Translations under genes and position numbers: made by a program | Shown here: positions 42,502-51,212 of the stretch, piece by piece | Layout: the number at the start of each line of letters is the position of its first letter | Numbering within the stretch: position 1 is the stretch's first letter | Notes under the pieces: generated by a model | The model's input: only the letters and a program-made list of their open reading frames with translations | What the model was told of the DNA's origin: nothing | The model's database searches: none | NCBI GenBank assembly: GCA_964496575.1 | Contig: CAZCAC010000056.1 | Coordinates: 1-51,827, forward strand | Length of the DNA stretch: 51,827 nucleotides | Direction: 5' to 3' | Source: CAZCAC01 sp964496575 | GTDB taxonomy: Bacteria; Planctomycetota; UBA1135; GCA-002686595

Positions 42502-43725
42502 CTACTCCCGCCTCGCCAGCTCTTCGAACAGGACCTCCATCAACTCCCGCCGTCGCGCGAAGAGGCGATACCCCTCCACCGGCCGCAGATACCCCGCCGC
42601 CTCGGGATGGCGCGCGAGGAGCTCCTCTCGCCCCAGCTCGGACTCGAGGCGCTCCAGCCGCGCGCGCTTGTCGAGCAGCGCCTTGGTGACGATCGGCATC
42701 AGCATCGAGTAGTCCCCCGGCACGCTCTCGCAGGTCCGGCGATGATGCTCCTTGTCGACCTTGCCCCAGGTCACCGCCTCGGCGGGAGGGCAGGAGGAGA
42801 GGGAACCGTCCGTCACCGGAGCCGTGGTGACCTGGATGTCGTAGAGGTACCCGCGCACCTCCTCGAGGCCGAGAATCTGGGAGAGCGCCGGCTCGGGCTG
42901 CAGGTTGAAGTTCTTCGGCACGCCGCCGCCCAGGACCAGGGTGCCGAGCGCTCCCGGTTCGCTCTCGTGCAGGCCCCACCAGTGGTAGGCGCAGCTCTCG
43001 AAGACCTCCTCGTGCAGGTCGAGGTCGAAGGCGTGCTCCGGGCCGCCGTTCCGCTCTCGCGCCCACAACGCCAGGCTGTTGAGGAAGACCGAACCGTCCG
43101 CCGGTGCGCCGACGAAGACGGGGAGCTCCTTGCGCGCGCACAGCGCCAGGAGCCCCTCGCGCACGCCGTTCTTCCGCTCCAGCTCCGCGTAGCAGCGGCC
43201 GAGCAGGAAGCGCATCTCCGTCCCGGCCATCTTCCGCTGGAACTCCGGCCGCTCCAGGCAGCGGCGCAGGAACGCGTCCTGATCGAGCAGGAGCGCCTCG
43301 TCGAAACCGATGTCGGTGATGCGGATCACGTGGCTCTCGCGCAACCCCGAGTCGTCGCCGGAGATCGGGACCTGGAAGAACGGGTGGCGCGAGGCGCTGT
43401 CCAGGGAGCGGTGGCCGTCGTGGTAGCAGACCGCGTCGGTGGTCGACAGGAGCGCGAACCAGCCGGTGTCGAGGAGCGGACCCAGCCAGACGTGGTGCTG
43501 TCCCGAAGCGGTGACCGGCCCCGCGACCGCCAGGGTCATCGGCACGCCGCGGCCGATCGCCTCGTCGAGCAGGGTGAAGAGGCGCCGCAGGTACGCACCG
43601 CCGAACGCGGGCAGGCTCTGGGTCAGGAGCTCCTCGAGGTCCCCGACCTCGGTCACCGGTCGGGTGGTCAGCTCGTCGCGTCGGGGACTGGGGTGAGCGC
43701 GCTCGGGATCGGTGGGGAAAGGCAT
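42502..43725 (-). CDS. Deoxyhypusine synthase-like enzyme
   Basis: A 407-residue member of the deoxyhypusine synthase family, which in eukaryotes moves an aminobutyl group from spermidine to a Lys of eIF5A. Here GTLVLGGGVPKNFNLQ (about 261-276) is the NAD-binding region, and the active-site block reads APVTDGSLSSCPPAEAVTWGKVD with Lys322 aligned to the catalytic Lys. Bacteria lack eIF5A, so the substrate of such homologues is uncertain; some are proposed to make homospermidine or related polyamines. Length is close to eukaryotic enzymes. The ATG at 43725 lies eight bases after TAGACT (43739-43734) on the minus strand; a longer open frame to 43842 is rejected. Confidence 0.88.
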   Translation of the reverse strand: MPFPTDPERAHPSPRRDELTTRPVTEVGDLEELLTQSLPAFGGAYLRRLFTLLDEAIGRGVPMTLAVAGPVTASGQHHVWLGPLLDTGWFALLSTTDAVCYHDGHRSLDSASRHPFFQVPISGDDSGLRESHVIRITDIGFDEALLLDQDAFLRRCLERPEFQRKMAGTEMRFLLGRCYAELERKNGVREGLLALCARKELPVFVGAPADGSVFLNSLALWARERNGGPEHAFDLDLHEEVFESCAYHWWGLHESEPGALGTLVLGGGVPKNFNLQPEPALSQILGLEEVRGYLYDIQVTTAPVTDGSLSSCPPAEAVTWGKVDKEHHRRTCESVPGDYSMLMPIVTKALLDKRARLERLESELGREELLARHPEAAGYLRPVEGYRLFARRRELMEVLFEELARRE

Positions 43726-43819
43726 GAAACGGGAGTCTACGAGGCGGGCCGGCCGGGCGCCGTCCTTTTTCCGAACGGGGCTAAGGGGGGGGGTACACCC
43801 CGCCGACAACGAGAGCGGG

Positions 43820-44641
43820 ATGGGCCTCCGGATCAACACCAATCTCGCCTCGATGGGGGCGAACCACTCCCTCTACGAGGTCGGCGTGGAGCTCGAGGGC
43901 AGCTACCGCCGCCTGTCGTCGGGACTCCGCATCGCCACCGCCGCGGACGACGCCGCGGGGCTGGGGATCTCCGAGGTGATGCGGAGCAGGAGCCGCTCGT
44001 GGGGAGCGGTGGCCCGCGCCCTCGAGGATGGCGTCGGCATGGCGCAGACCGCCGAGGGAGCGCTGCAGGAGGTCTCGAACATCCTCGGCCGGCTGCGCGA
44101 GCTGCTCGTCCGCGGCGAGAACGGGACCTTCTCCACCGAGGACCTCGCGGTGATGAATCAGGAGTTCCAGGCTCTGATGGGGGAGCTGGACCGGATCTCC
44201 GAGCAGACGCGCTTCAACGGGATCTCCCTGCTCAGCGGGAACCCTCCCGGAGTGCGGATCCTCGCCGACATCGACAATGGGCCCGAGATCCCGATCGACT
44301 TCATCGACTCCTCCTCGGCGGGACTGGGCCTGACCGGTGCCGGCGTCGGAACGCCGCCGCCGCCGCCGGATCCGATCGCCGCGGTCGACACCGCCATCGG
44401 GACGGTGAACGTGAGCCGGAGCGAGCTCGGGGCCTCCCACAACCGGCTGCAGAGCACCCTGCACTCCGCCCGACGCTCTCACGAGGCGCTCTCCTCCGCC
44501 GAGAGCCGCATCCGCGACGCCGACTATGCCCAGGAGACCGCGTACATCGCGCGCAACCGCATCGTGCAGCAGGCCGCGGGCTCGGTGCTCAGCCAGGCGA
44601 ACTCCCAGCCGGAGCTGGCCCTCAAGTTGCTCACTCCCTGA
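43820..44641 (+). CDS. Short flagellin
   Basis: A 273-residue flagellin with only the D0/D1 parts. The N-terminal domain MGLRINTNLASMGA, LSSGLRIATAADDAAGLGISEVMRSR and the loop TRFNGISLLSG are followed by a short proline-rich hinge (GTPPPPPDP) in place of the variable D2/D3 domains. The C-terminal domain RIRDADYAQETAYIARNRIVQQAAGSVLSQANSQPELALKLL is canonical. It would polymerise into a filament. The ATG at 43820 gives the canonical N-terminus; the frame is open to 43712. A run of nine Gs (43785-43793) lies 26 nt upstream. No other flagellar gene is in the window. Confidence 0.93.
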   Translation: MGLRINTNLASMGANHSLYEVGVELEGSYRRLSSGLRIATAADDAAGLGISEVMRSRSRSWGAVARALEDGVGMAQTAEGALQEVSNILGRLRELLVRGENGTFSTEDLAVMNQEFQALMGELDRISEQTRFNGISLLSGNPPGVRILADIDNGPEIPIDFIDSSSAGLGLTGAGVGTPPPPPDPIAAVDTAIGTVNVSRSELGASHNRLQSTLHSARRSHEALSSAESRIRDADYAQETAYIARNRIVQQAAGSVLSQANSQPELALKLLTP

Positions 44642-44712
44642 GTCGGGCCTTGCCAGATGAGCGACGAGAGGGGATCCTCTCCGCCTCCCCCCCACCCCAG
44701 CCCACCAGAAAC

Positions 44713-45252
44713 ATGGTCGAGTTCGACGAACCCATCCGCGAGAAGTACAGCAAGCAGGACTACGAGCCGCGGCGAGGGATCGAGGGGGTCGAGGTCGTCG
44801 AGCTCCGCCGCTTCAACGACGACGGCGGCTCGACCACGGAGATGGCGCGCCTCGCGGGGGGCATGCACGGCCAGTTCCCCGACTTCGAGGTCAAGCAGAT
44901 CAACTACAGCGTCGTCGAGCCAGACGCGATCAAGGCGTTCCACCTGCACGAGCGGCAGACCGACGTCTGGTTCGTCCCGCCGAGCGACAAGGTGCTGCTG
45001 GTCCTCGCCGACGTGCGACAGGGTTCCCCGACCCAGGGGCTGATCCGGCGCATGGTGCTGGGCGACGGGAACTCCCGCCTGGTGCGCATCCCGCCGGGAG
45101 TCGCGCACGGCTGTCGCAACCTCCGTCCCGTCGCTCCGGGGGCGATTCTCTACTTCGTCGACCACCAGTTCTCCACCGACGAGGACTGCGACGAGGGTCG
45201 CCTGCCCTGGGATCAGTTCGGCGCCGAGGTGTGGGAGGTCAGCCGCGAGTAG
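44713..45252 (+). CDS. RmlC-like cupin epimerase
   Basis: A 179-residue cupin resembling dTDP-4-dehydrorhamnose 3,5-epimerase. The signature pieces are QINYSVVEPDAIKAFHLHERQTDVWFVP, where the His in FHLH and the sugar-binding residues lie, and RLVRIPPGVAHGCRNL. Whether it uses dTDP-sugar or another sugar nucleotide is unknown; the segment order matches RmlC/WxcM-type epimerases. It is isolated from other rhamnose genes but follows the glycosyltransferase region by about 2 kb. Its end overlaps the convergent nadA stop by 14 nt. Confidence 0.75.
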   Translation: MVEFDEPIREKYSKQDYEPRRGIEGVEVVELRRFNDDGGSTTEMARLAGGMHGQFPDFEVKQINYSVVEPDAIKAFHLHERQTDVWFVPPSDKVLLVLADVRQGSPTQGLIRRMVLGDGNSRLVRIPPGVAHGCRNLRPVAPGAILYFVDHQFSTDEDCDEGRLPWDQFGAEVWEVSRE

Positions 45253-46603
45253 AGCGGGCGCGCTCGGTGATCTCGATCATCCGCTCCAGCGCGCTGCGCG
45301 CCTGAACGATCAGCTCGCTCCGCTCCGCGTCGTCGAGGCGGTCGCGATCGCCGGTCACCTCGTCGATCGCGTCCCCGGCCAGCACCCGGTTCAGCTCGGG
45401 GGCCTTCCCCCGGCGCAGGAGATCGAGCATTCCCGCCAGGTGGGGGGGGTCGTTCCGGCTCATCGTCGCGCAGCCACAGCCGGCGCTCTCGCGCCCGGGG
45501 ATCTCGGCGAGGTGCCGCACCTCCACCCCACGCTGCCGGCCGAGCTCGGCGGCGTTGCGGACGAAGTGCCCCTCGGTCCCGATCGCCAGCTTCCCTCCCT
45601 CCGGGGCGTCGAGCACCGCCTTCCAGAGGAAGTTGGTCGAGCCGACACCGTCGGCGAGCTGCACCGCCTCGAGTGGGGACTCGGGGTGGATCAGGACCTG
45701 CCAGCCGCGCTCGTGCCACCAGTCGACCATCTCCGCGTCGAAGATGGTGTGCACGCCGCAGTAGGAGCCCCAGAGGATCATCTCCGCCGCGTCGAGCGCG
45801 GCGAGGCCGCCGGGGATCGTCTTCTCGTCGACCGGGAAGGCGCCGCGCGTCACCTGCGGGTCGGGCAGCAGCGCGAGTCTGTCGAGGTCCATGCCCAGGC
45901 GGGCCGCGGTATTGCGGCCGAGGTGCTCGTCGGGGACGAAGAGGATCCTGCGCCCCTCCCCGCGGGCCCAGTCGACGACGAGGTGCGCGTTGGCGCTGGT
46001 GCAGACCGCTCCGCCGGTCCTGCCGGCGAGCGCCTTGAGGCGCCCGGAGGTATTCATGTAGACGACGACGAGCAGGTCGTCGCCGTAGCGCTCGAGCAGC
46101 TGGTCGACCACCGGCAGGACCTGATAGTCCTTGGCCAGCATCTCCATGGTGCAACCCGCCTTGGGGTTGGTGATCCACACGTCCTGGCCCTCGCCGGCGA
46201 GGATGGCGATCGACTCCGCCATGAAGTGCACCGCCGACTCGACGATCACCTTCTTCCGCGGGTTGCGCGCCGCCTGCAGGGCGAGCTCGTAGCTGTCCGC
46301 CACCGCGCCGCCGTAGCGTTCGACCAGCTTGACGATCTCGCCACCCATGTAGAAGTGGGCGAGGAGCAGGAGGCTATTCCCGAAATGCTCCTGGGCGGCG
46401 TGGACGTAGCCGTCCAGCCAGGGCAGGACCGTCTCCGGCTTGCGGTCGGCCAGGGCCAGGTACTCTTCGGCGTAGGGGCGGAACTCGTCCTGGTACCAGT
46501 CCAGGGGGAGATCGGTCTGGCAGATGGGAAGGTCCGGGGCCAGCGCCAGGCCGATGCTCTCGATCGGCGCCGAACCACGCTCGGGGGGGGTGCTTTCGCT
46601 CAC
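45239..46603 (-). CDS. nadA: Quinolinate synthase A
   Basis: A 454-residue NadA that condenses iminoaspartate with dihydroxyacetone phosphate to quinolinate in NAD synthesis. The three [4Fe-4S] cysteines are Cys151 (NPKAGCTMEML), Cys282 (GSYCGVHTIF) and one in the CGC cluster at 376/378 followed by ATMSRNDP. LLAHFYMGGEI, VYMNTSGRLKA and CTSANAHLVV are also family blocks. It is longer than the typical 300-370 residues because of an N-terminal extension and inserts. GTG at 46603 is chosen; it lies eight bases after TATCCT (46617-46612) on the minus strand. The frame is open to 46723. NadB and NadC are not nearby. Confidence 0.93.
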   Translation of the reverse strand: MSESTPPERGSAPIESIGLALAPDLPICQTDLPLDWYQDEFRPYAEEYLALADRKPETVLPWLDGYVHAAQEHFGNSLLLLAHFYMGGEIVKLVERYGGAVADSYELALQAARNPRKKVIVESAVHFMAESIAILAGEGQDVWITNPKAGCTMEMLAKDYQVLPVVDQLLERYGDDLLVVVYMNTSGRLKALAGRTGGAVCTSANAHLVVDWARGEGRRILFVPDEHLGRNTAARLGMDLDRLALLPDPQVTRGAFPVDEKTIPGGLAALDAAEMILWGSYCGVHTIFDAEMVDWWHERGWQVLIHPESPLEAVQLADGVGSTNFLWKAVLDAPEGGKLAIGTEGHFVRNAAELGRQRGVEVRHLAEIPGRESAGCGCATMSRNDPPHLAGMLDLLRRGKAPELNRVLAGDAIDEVTGDRDRLDDAERSELIVQARSALERMIEITERARSTRG

Positions 46604-46763
46604 GGCGGCTGAGGATAGCGATCCCGTGGGGCCGACGGTCGCCGGGGCGCCATTTTCCCACCCGGGCGCAAGGTCGAGCTGGCCCGCGGTCGAAGGGGAA
46701 GCGGGGGAGAACCGGAATTCCACCCATCACCCATCGGCTTCCTCCGGAAGCCACCGAACGCCG

Positions 46764-48827
46764 ATGTATCTAAGGACAGTCCTCGCTCTCCTCGTGGGTT
46801 CCTCGCTCTGGCTCTCCGCGTGCGGGACGGACGGGGGAGGCAGCGCCGACCGCTCGTCGATCCCCGTCCACCGCGGAGGGGGCGTGGAGACCGAGGTCCC
46901 CTTCGGCCGCTCGCTGGTGGTCTACAGCGACCTGCGAATCACCCCCGGCGAGTACCACCGCCCCGCCCTCGGCGAGCGCGGCGAGCAGGGGGTGATCGTG
47001 CTCGAGGGAGTCTCCGGGATGACCCTGGACCTGGACGGCGTGGTCCTGCGCGGCGCGCCCCCCGGCGGCTCCCCCGATCGGGCTTGCGGCCTGGGGCTGG
47101 TGATTCGCAGCTGCGAGGAGCTCCTGGTGCGCGGCGGGCGCCTCTCCGGCTACCGGATTCCGGTGCTGGTGGAGAGCTCCCGGGACGTGCGTCTCGAGGG
47201 CCTCGAGGTGGAGGGCGGCTTCGCCGAACGGCTGGCCAGCACGCCCGCCGGCCCCGACCCGGCCGACTGGCTGGAGACCGGCGGGGAGGCCGTCGACTGG
47301 GCGGCTCGCTACGGCGGTGGAATCGTGCTCGTCGACAGCTCGCGGGTCGAGGTCGAGAGCTGCCGGGTGCGCCGGGCGCAGAACGGCTTGCTGGCCATCC
47401 GCTGCGAAGGTGGCGAGTTCACGGGAAACGACTTCTCCTACCTGTCCGGCTGGGGGATCGCGCTCACGGCCTCGCAGGGGTGCGTGATCTCCGGCAACGC
47501 CTGCGATCACGTCGCGCGAGGGTACGTCCACGACCGCTACGCCGAGGACTTCGGCGCCGCCGGGATCCTCCTCGGCCCGGAGAGCGGCGGCAACGAGATC
47601 ATCGGCAACCGCGCGACGCACTGCAGTCGCGGCGGGAGCGAGCGAGGGGCGAGCCGAAACCTGCAAGAGCGAAACCGCTGGATCGGCAACGACTTCTCGT
47701 TCGCCGCGGTCGCCGGGCTCGACCTCACCGATTCGGTCGGCGGCTGGGTGGTCGAGAACCGCTTCGCGGACAGCCCCGGCGGCGGGCTTCGCGCGAGGGG
47801 AGCTCGTGACCTCGTGATTCACGGAAATCGCTTCGAGTCGATCCTCGGCGCGGGGCTCAGCATCGCCGAGGGGACCGAGTGCGTCGTCTCCGAGAACGCC
47901 TTCGCCGAGTGCGATCGAGGGCTGGAGCTCGTGTCGGAGCCCTTCGCCGAAAGCGGGGAGGGAAGCGGGGGACACTGGACGGGCCGGAACACCTTCCGGG
48001 ACAATCTCCAGGATCTGGTGCTGGAGAACAGCCGGGAGCTCTGCTTCTGGGGCAACGCGTTCCAGCGCGCCGACGGCGCCGTGCACCTCGTGGGGCTCGC
48101 CGGGAGCGGCGCGGAGGACGGCGCCGATTCGGAGATCTGGGGTTGGCTGCGGGATGCCGAGGGCCACCTGCCCAGCGGCCGCGTGCTCGATTGCCAGCTG
48201 AGCACTCCCGCGCCCCTCGACCGCTCGATCCTCGAGGGGGTGAGGAGCTGGCTGCGGGAGCGCCCGCACGGCGGGGTCCCGGAGGGCACCTCCGGGCGGG
48301 AGGGGCTCGCCTCGCTGGTCCTGGGCGCGCACTACCCCTGGGACCGCGCTGACGACTCGGCCGTTCCGGGGCTGGAGAGCTTCGGCGGCGTCCTGGCTGG
48401 AGCGAGGTGGTCGGCCGCCTGGTTCCACTGGGGACGAGACCACGGTCCCCGCGGGGACCTCGACCTCTGGCGCTCGCTGCGCTTCGAGCCCGCGTCGCGT
48501 GGCGCCGTCCGCGCCTGGTGCGATCCCTGGGGCGGTTCGAACGGGGTGCGCGCGGAGGTTGGGGACGAGTCCTTCGGCGTGATCGCCAGCGCCGAGTTCC
48601 AGGTGCCCGTCGCGGGGGAGTACGAGCTCAAGGTTCTCTCGGACGACGGGGTCCGGATACGCGTCGACGGCGACGTGGTCCTCGAGGACTGGACCTGGCA
48701 CTCGGCTCGCCGCGAAGCGGTGACCATCGAGCTGGAAGGGGGTAGCCATATCGTGGAACTCGAGTACTTTCAGATAGACGGCGCCGCGGTTCTCTCGGTG
48801 GAGCTCTCCAGCTCCACCGTTCCCTGA
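46764..48827 (+). CDS. Lipoprotein with beta-helix and PA14 domains
   Basis: A 687-residue exported protein. The N-terminus MYLRTVLALLVGSSLWLSAC ends in a lipobox (LSAC) with Cys20 as the lipidation site. Residues about 60-480 are a right-handed parallel beta-helix of the NosD/CASH type, with many repeats such as NGLLAIRCEGGEFTGNDFS, GCVISGNACDHVA and GLELVSEPF. From about 565 a PA14-like domain ends the protein: EFQVPVAGEYELKVLSDDGVRIRVDGDVVLEDWTWH. Both domains point to binding or processing of polysaccharide at the surface; no catalytic residues are identified. The start is supported by the lipobox. Transcribed divergently from nadA. Confidence 0.8.
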   Translation: MYLRTVLALLVGSSLWLSACGTDGGGSADRSSIPVHRGGGVETEVPFGRSLVVYSDLRITPGEYHRPALGERGEQGVIVLEGVSGMTLDLDGVVLRGAPPGGSPDRACGLGLVIRSCEELLVRGGRLSGYRIPVLVESSRDVRLEGLEVEGGFAERLASTPAGPDPADWLETGGEAVDWAARYGGGIVLVDSSRVEVESCRVRRAQNGLLAIRCEGGEFTGNDFSYLSGWGIALTASQGCVISGNACDHVARGYVHDRYAEDFGAAGILLGPESGGNEIIGNRATHCSRGGSERGASRNLQERNRWIGNDFSFAAVAGLDLTDSVGGWVVENRFADSPGGGLRARGARDLVIHGNRFESILGAGLSIAEGTECVVSENAFAECDRGLELVSEPFAESGEGSGGHWTGRNTFRDNLQDLVLENSRELCFWGNAFQRADGAVHLVGLAGSGAEDGADSEIWGWLRDAEGHLPSGRVLDCQLSTPAPLDRSILEGVRSWLRERPHGGVPEGTSGREGLASLVLGAHYPWDRADDSAVPGLESFGGVLAGARWSAAWFHWGRDHGPRGDLDLWRSLRFEPASRGAVRAWCDPWGGSNGVRAEVGDESFGVIASAEFQVPVAGEYELKVLSDDGVRIRVDGDVVLEDWTWHSARREAVTIELEGGSHIVELEYFQIDGAAVLSVELSSSTVP

Positions 48828-48864
48828 CCGGGGCGTCACCCGAGGACCCCACTTCGGCGCGGCT

Positions 48865-49257
48865 ATGGAATCGATATCTGGCAATGGCGGGTGCAGACCG
48901 GGGGAGACCCTGGTCTTCGTCTACGGCCTCCTCCTGCGGGGGGAATCGCACCATCGATATCTCAACGGCGCACGCTACCTCGGCGCGGCTCGCACCGCGG
49001 CGGAGTACGAGCTGGTCGACCTCGGGGGGCTCCCCGGGATGCGCGACGACGGCGAGACCGCGATCGACGGCGAGCTGTACGCGATCCCCGTCGGCGGGCT
49101 GCTCTACCTCGACGAGCTGGAGGACGCGCCGGAGTACTTCCGCCGGAGCCGGGTGCGCCTCGATGACGGCCGATCGGTGGAGGGCTATCTCCTGCCGGGG
49201 AGGCAGGCGGCGCCGTTCCCCCGGATCCGCTCGGGGAACTGGCGAGAACGGGGTTGA
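48865..49257 (+). CDS. Gamma-glutamylcyclotransferase-like protein
   Basis: A 130-residue protein of the GGCT/AIG2 fold. VFVYGLLLRGESHHRYL replaces the usual YGTL(R/K)xG loop with YGLL; the middle GARYLGAARTAAEYELVDLGGLPGM, the strand VDGELYAIPVGGLLYLDELEDAPEYFRR and the catalytic-Glu candidate in LDELED fit the family. In glutathione-type metabolism these enzymes release 5-oxoproline, but substrate here is unknown. Threonine is often conserved in the YGTL loop, so the Leu is a deviation. It lies 37 nt after the lipoprotein gene. Confidence 0.7.
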   Translation: MESISGNGGCRPGETLVFVYGLLLRGESHHRYLNGARYLGAARTAAEYELVDLGGLPGMRDDGETAIDGELYAIPVGGLLYLDELEDAPEYFRRSRVRLDDGRSVEGYLLPGRQAAPFPRIRSGNWRERG

Positions 49258-49345
49258 GCCGGGCGGGGAGGAACCTCGAGCGCCTCTAAAGAACCGCGCG
49301 CGGGATGGCCGATCCACGATGGTCCCCCTCACCCCGGAGTGACTC

Positions 49346-50200
49346 ATGCCTTTCCAGGATATCGCCGATCTCGCCCGGACCATCGCCATCACCGACGTCG
49401 GTGACGAGAACCAGCTCCGCCAGGTCCTGCACCAGCTGCAGGAGGTCTGGCGGGGACAGTCCGCGGAGGGTTCCACCGCGGAGATCGACGGCTACTTCGA
49501 GACCGCCACCGAGCTGGCGCAGGTTCTCGCGCAGGACCGGCCGATGACCGTGGAGGAGGTCCTGACCCTGATCACCCGGTTGATCGCCCGGGTGGAGTGC
49601 GCGGTCGCCCGGGCGGGGCTGAACCGGAAACCGGGCGGGGTGGTGCTGAAGCTCTCGGAGCAGGCCGAGGCCAGCGATCTCTCCCTCACGGTAGGCAAGG
49701 CGGGCCCCTCGCTCAACGACATGGCGCTGGGCGCCCTGCTGGTCCAGATGGGCGTGCTCGACGACGCCCAGGTCGCTGCGGCCACCGAGGTCCAGCGCAA
49801 CTCCGACATGCGCACCGGCGACGCCATCGTCCACCTCGGCTTCGCGACCCCCGAACAGGTGCGGGAGGTGGCGGACCTGCAGAAGCACCTGCGCGACCAC
49901 AGCCGGACCTGGAAACCCGCCGCGACGGCCAACGAGACGAGGGACGTCGCCCTGGTGGGTGAGACGACCGGCTCGGAGCACTGCGCGACCCTGCTCGGCG
50001 AGATCCTGGTGAAGACCGGGTCGATCACCCGCGAGCAGCTCAACGAGGGCCTGAAGGTGCGGCGCGCCACCGGGCTGCGCATCGGCGAGGCGCTGGTCCA
50101 GATCGGCGCCTGCGAGTGGCCGGCGATTCGCAAGGCGGTCCGCGCCCAGGAGAGCATGCGGCAGTCGACGGCGAGTGCCGGGCCCGTGGATCGAGGCTGA
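49346..50200 (+). CDS. Tandem MshEN-domain protein (c-di-GMP-binding type)
   Basis: A 284-residue protein. The N-terminal 115 residues are helical and of unknown family. Two MshEN/GspE-N modules follow. The first contains LGALLVQMGVLDDAQVAAA and TGDAIVHLGFATPEQVREV; the second contains LGEILVKTGSITREQLNEGL and RIGEALVQIGACEWPAIRKA. In MshE-type ATPases this module binds cyclic di-GMP through a pair of LGxxLVxxGxLxxxxLxxxL motifs, so a c-di-GMP effector role is inferred. No ATPase domain is present. It lies upstream of a pilin-like gene, which suggests a link with type IV pili or secretion. Confidence 0.7.
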   Translation: MPFQDIADLARTIAITDVGDENQLRQVLHQLQEVWRGQSAEGSTAEIDGYFETATELAQVLAQDRPMTVEEVLTLITRLIARVECAVARAGLNRKPGGVVLKLSEQAEASDLSLTVGKAGPSLNDMALGALLVQMGVLDDAQVAAATEVQRNSDMRTGDAIVHLGFATPEQVREVADLQKHLRDHSRTWKPAATANETRDVALVGETTGSEHCATLLGEILVKTGSITREQLNEGLKVRRATGLRIGEALVQIGACEWPAIRKAVRAQESMRQSTASAGPVDRG

Positions 50201-50405
50201 CCGGTCGGGACGGGGGCCCCGGCCGTCGGCTGGCGTTCCGGCGGCTCCACCACTCCACAGTCGGGAGTGGCCTCCGGGAGGAAATGCAACTTCCTTTCAG
50301 TTGGGCTCCCTCGACAGCCGATGCAGCTCTCGTTCCACAGCTCGCCGACTAAGGCGACCCCCGATTCGGGAAGCCGGGGGAAGTCAGGGAATCAGGGAGT
50401 GATCA

Positions 50406-50789
50406 ATGAGGGGTATTCGAGGAGCCGCCCGCGCGGGCGGCGAGAGGGCAGCAGACCCAGCTGACCGGGCCAAATGCGGGCTCGCCGGGCCGGGTCGGCT
50501 GGAGAGGCACCGACCGCGCCGCAGTCGGCGAGGACTCAGCATTCTCGAGATCGCGATCTCCCTCTCGGTGCTGACCACCGTCCTGCTGGGATTCTCGCAG
50601 GCCCTGGTCCGCTCGATGGCCGCCTCCAAGATGAACCGCGAGGTCGCGGTGGCCACCGACGCGGCGCGGCAGATCGTCGAGCAGCTGAAGGGGGCCGACT
50701 TCGGTGAGCTGTTCGCGGCCAACAACTCCACCGCCGCGGACGATCCCGGCGGCGTGGAGGTGAGGCTGGCCGGCTTCGCGGTGGCGGTG
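50406..50789 (+). pseudogene. Prepilin-type N-terminus, cut at BREX junction
   Basis: About 128 codons from ATG 50406. After a basic leader the sequence reads RRGLSILEIAISLSVLTTVLL, with prepilin-peptidase cleavage expected at G-L and Glu at +5, as in type IV pilins and T2SS pseudopilins. It continues through ASKMNREVAVATDAARQIVEQLKGADF and is interrupted near 50785-50792, where brxC begins on the other strand. The 44-residue leader is long, so the true start may be downstream. The region 50201-50405 upstream has a hairpin CCACTCC/GGAGTGG (50250-50270) and no clear promoter. Confidence 0.65.
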
Positions 50790-51212
50790 ATCGGCCTTGC
50801 TGTCGATGTTGAAGAGGATGGTGGCGGTCTTGGCGGAGACTACCTTCTTCAGGTCCGCGAAGAGCATGGCGTCTGCGAACTTTCCGGCGAAGAACTCGAC
50901 CGCACGGCGGCGCTCACCGTCGTGGGTGTGCTCCTCGTTCTCGAGCAGGTAGGAGAGCACCTTGATGAGGTGCGACTTCCCACAACCAAAAAAGCCGGAG
51001 ATCCAGATGCCGTTCTTGCCCGTCGCGTCCTCCTCGGACTCGACAGCCGAGAGCAGCACCGAGACGAGTTCGTCCAGATGCTGAGTCAACTCGCGGGTGA
51101 CGACGAATTCGTCGAGCTCCTGCCACACCGATAAAGCGTCTAGTTGGTCCGCCTTGATCACGCCGTTGATGGGGCGCCGGATGTCGCGCTTGAACAGATC
51201 CTGGATCTTCAT
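50790..51212 (-). pseudogene. brxC: brxC, first 141 codons only
   Basis: The first 141 codons of the BREX P-loop ATPase BrxC: MKIQDLFKRDIRRPINGVIKAD, ELDEFVVTREL and the Walker A WISGFFGCGKSHLIKVLSYLL (Gly73-Ser80), ending at ILFNIDSKAD. Full BrxC has about 1,200 residues and also needs Walker B and a large C-terminal part. After Asp141 the frame passes into the antisense of the pilin-like gene, so nothing functional follows. Its ATG overlaps the brxB stop (ATGA). Base composition is visibly less G+C-rich than in the rest of the window. Confidence 0.85.

Noticed and set aside
50403..51212. A 269-residue product continuing brxC through the junction
   Set aside because: After Asp141 the sequence is antisense to the prepilin-like gene; the tail has no BrxC similarity.
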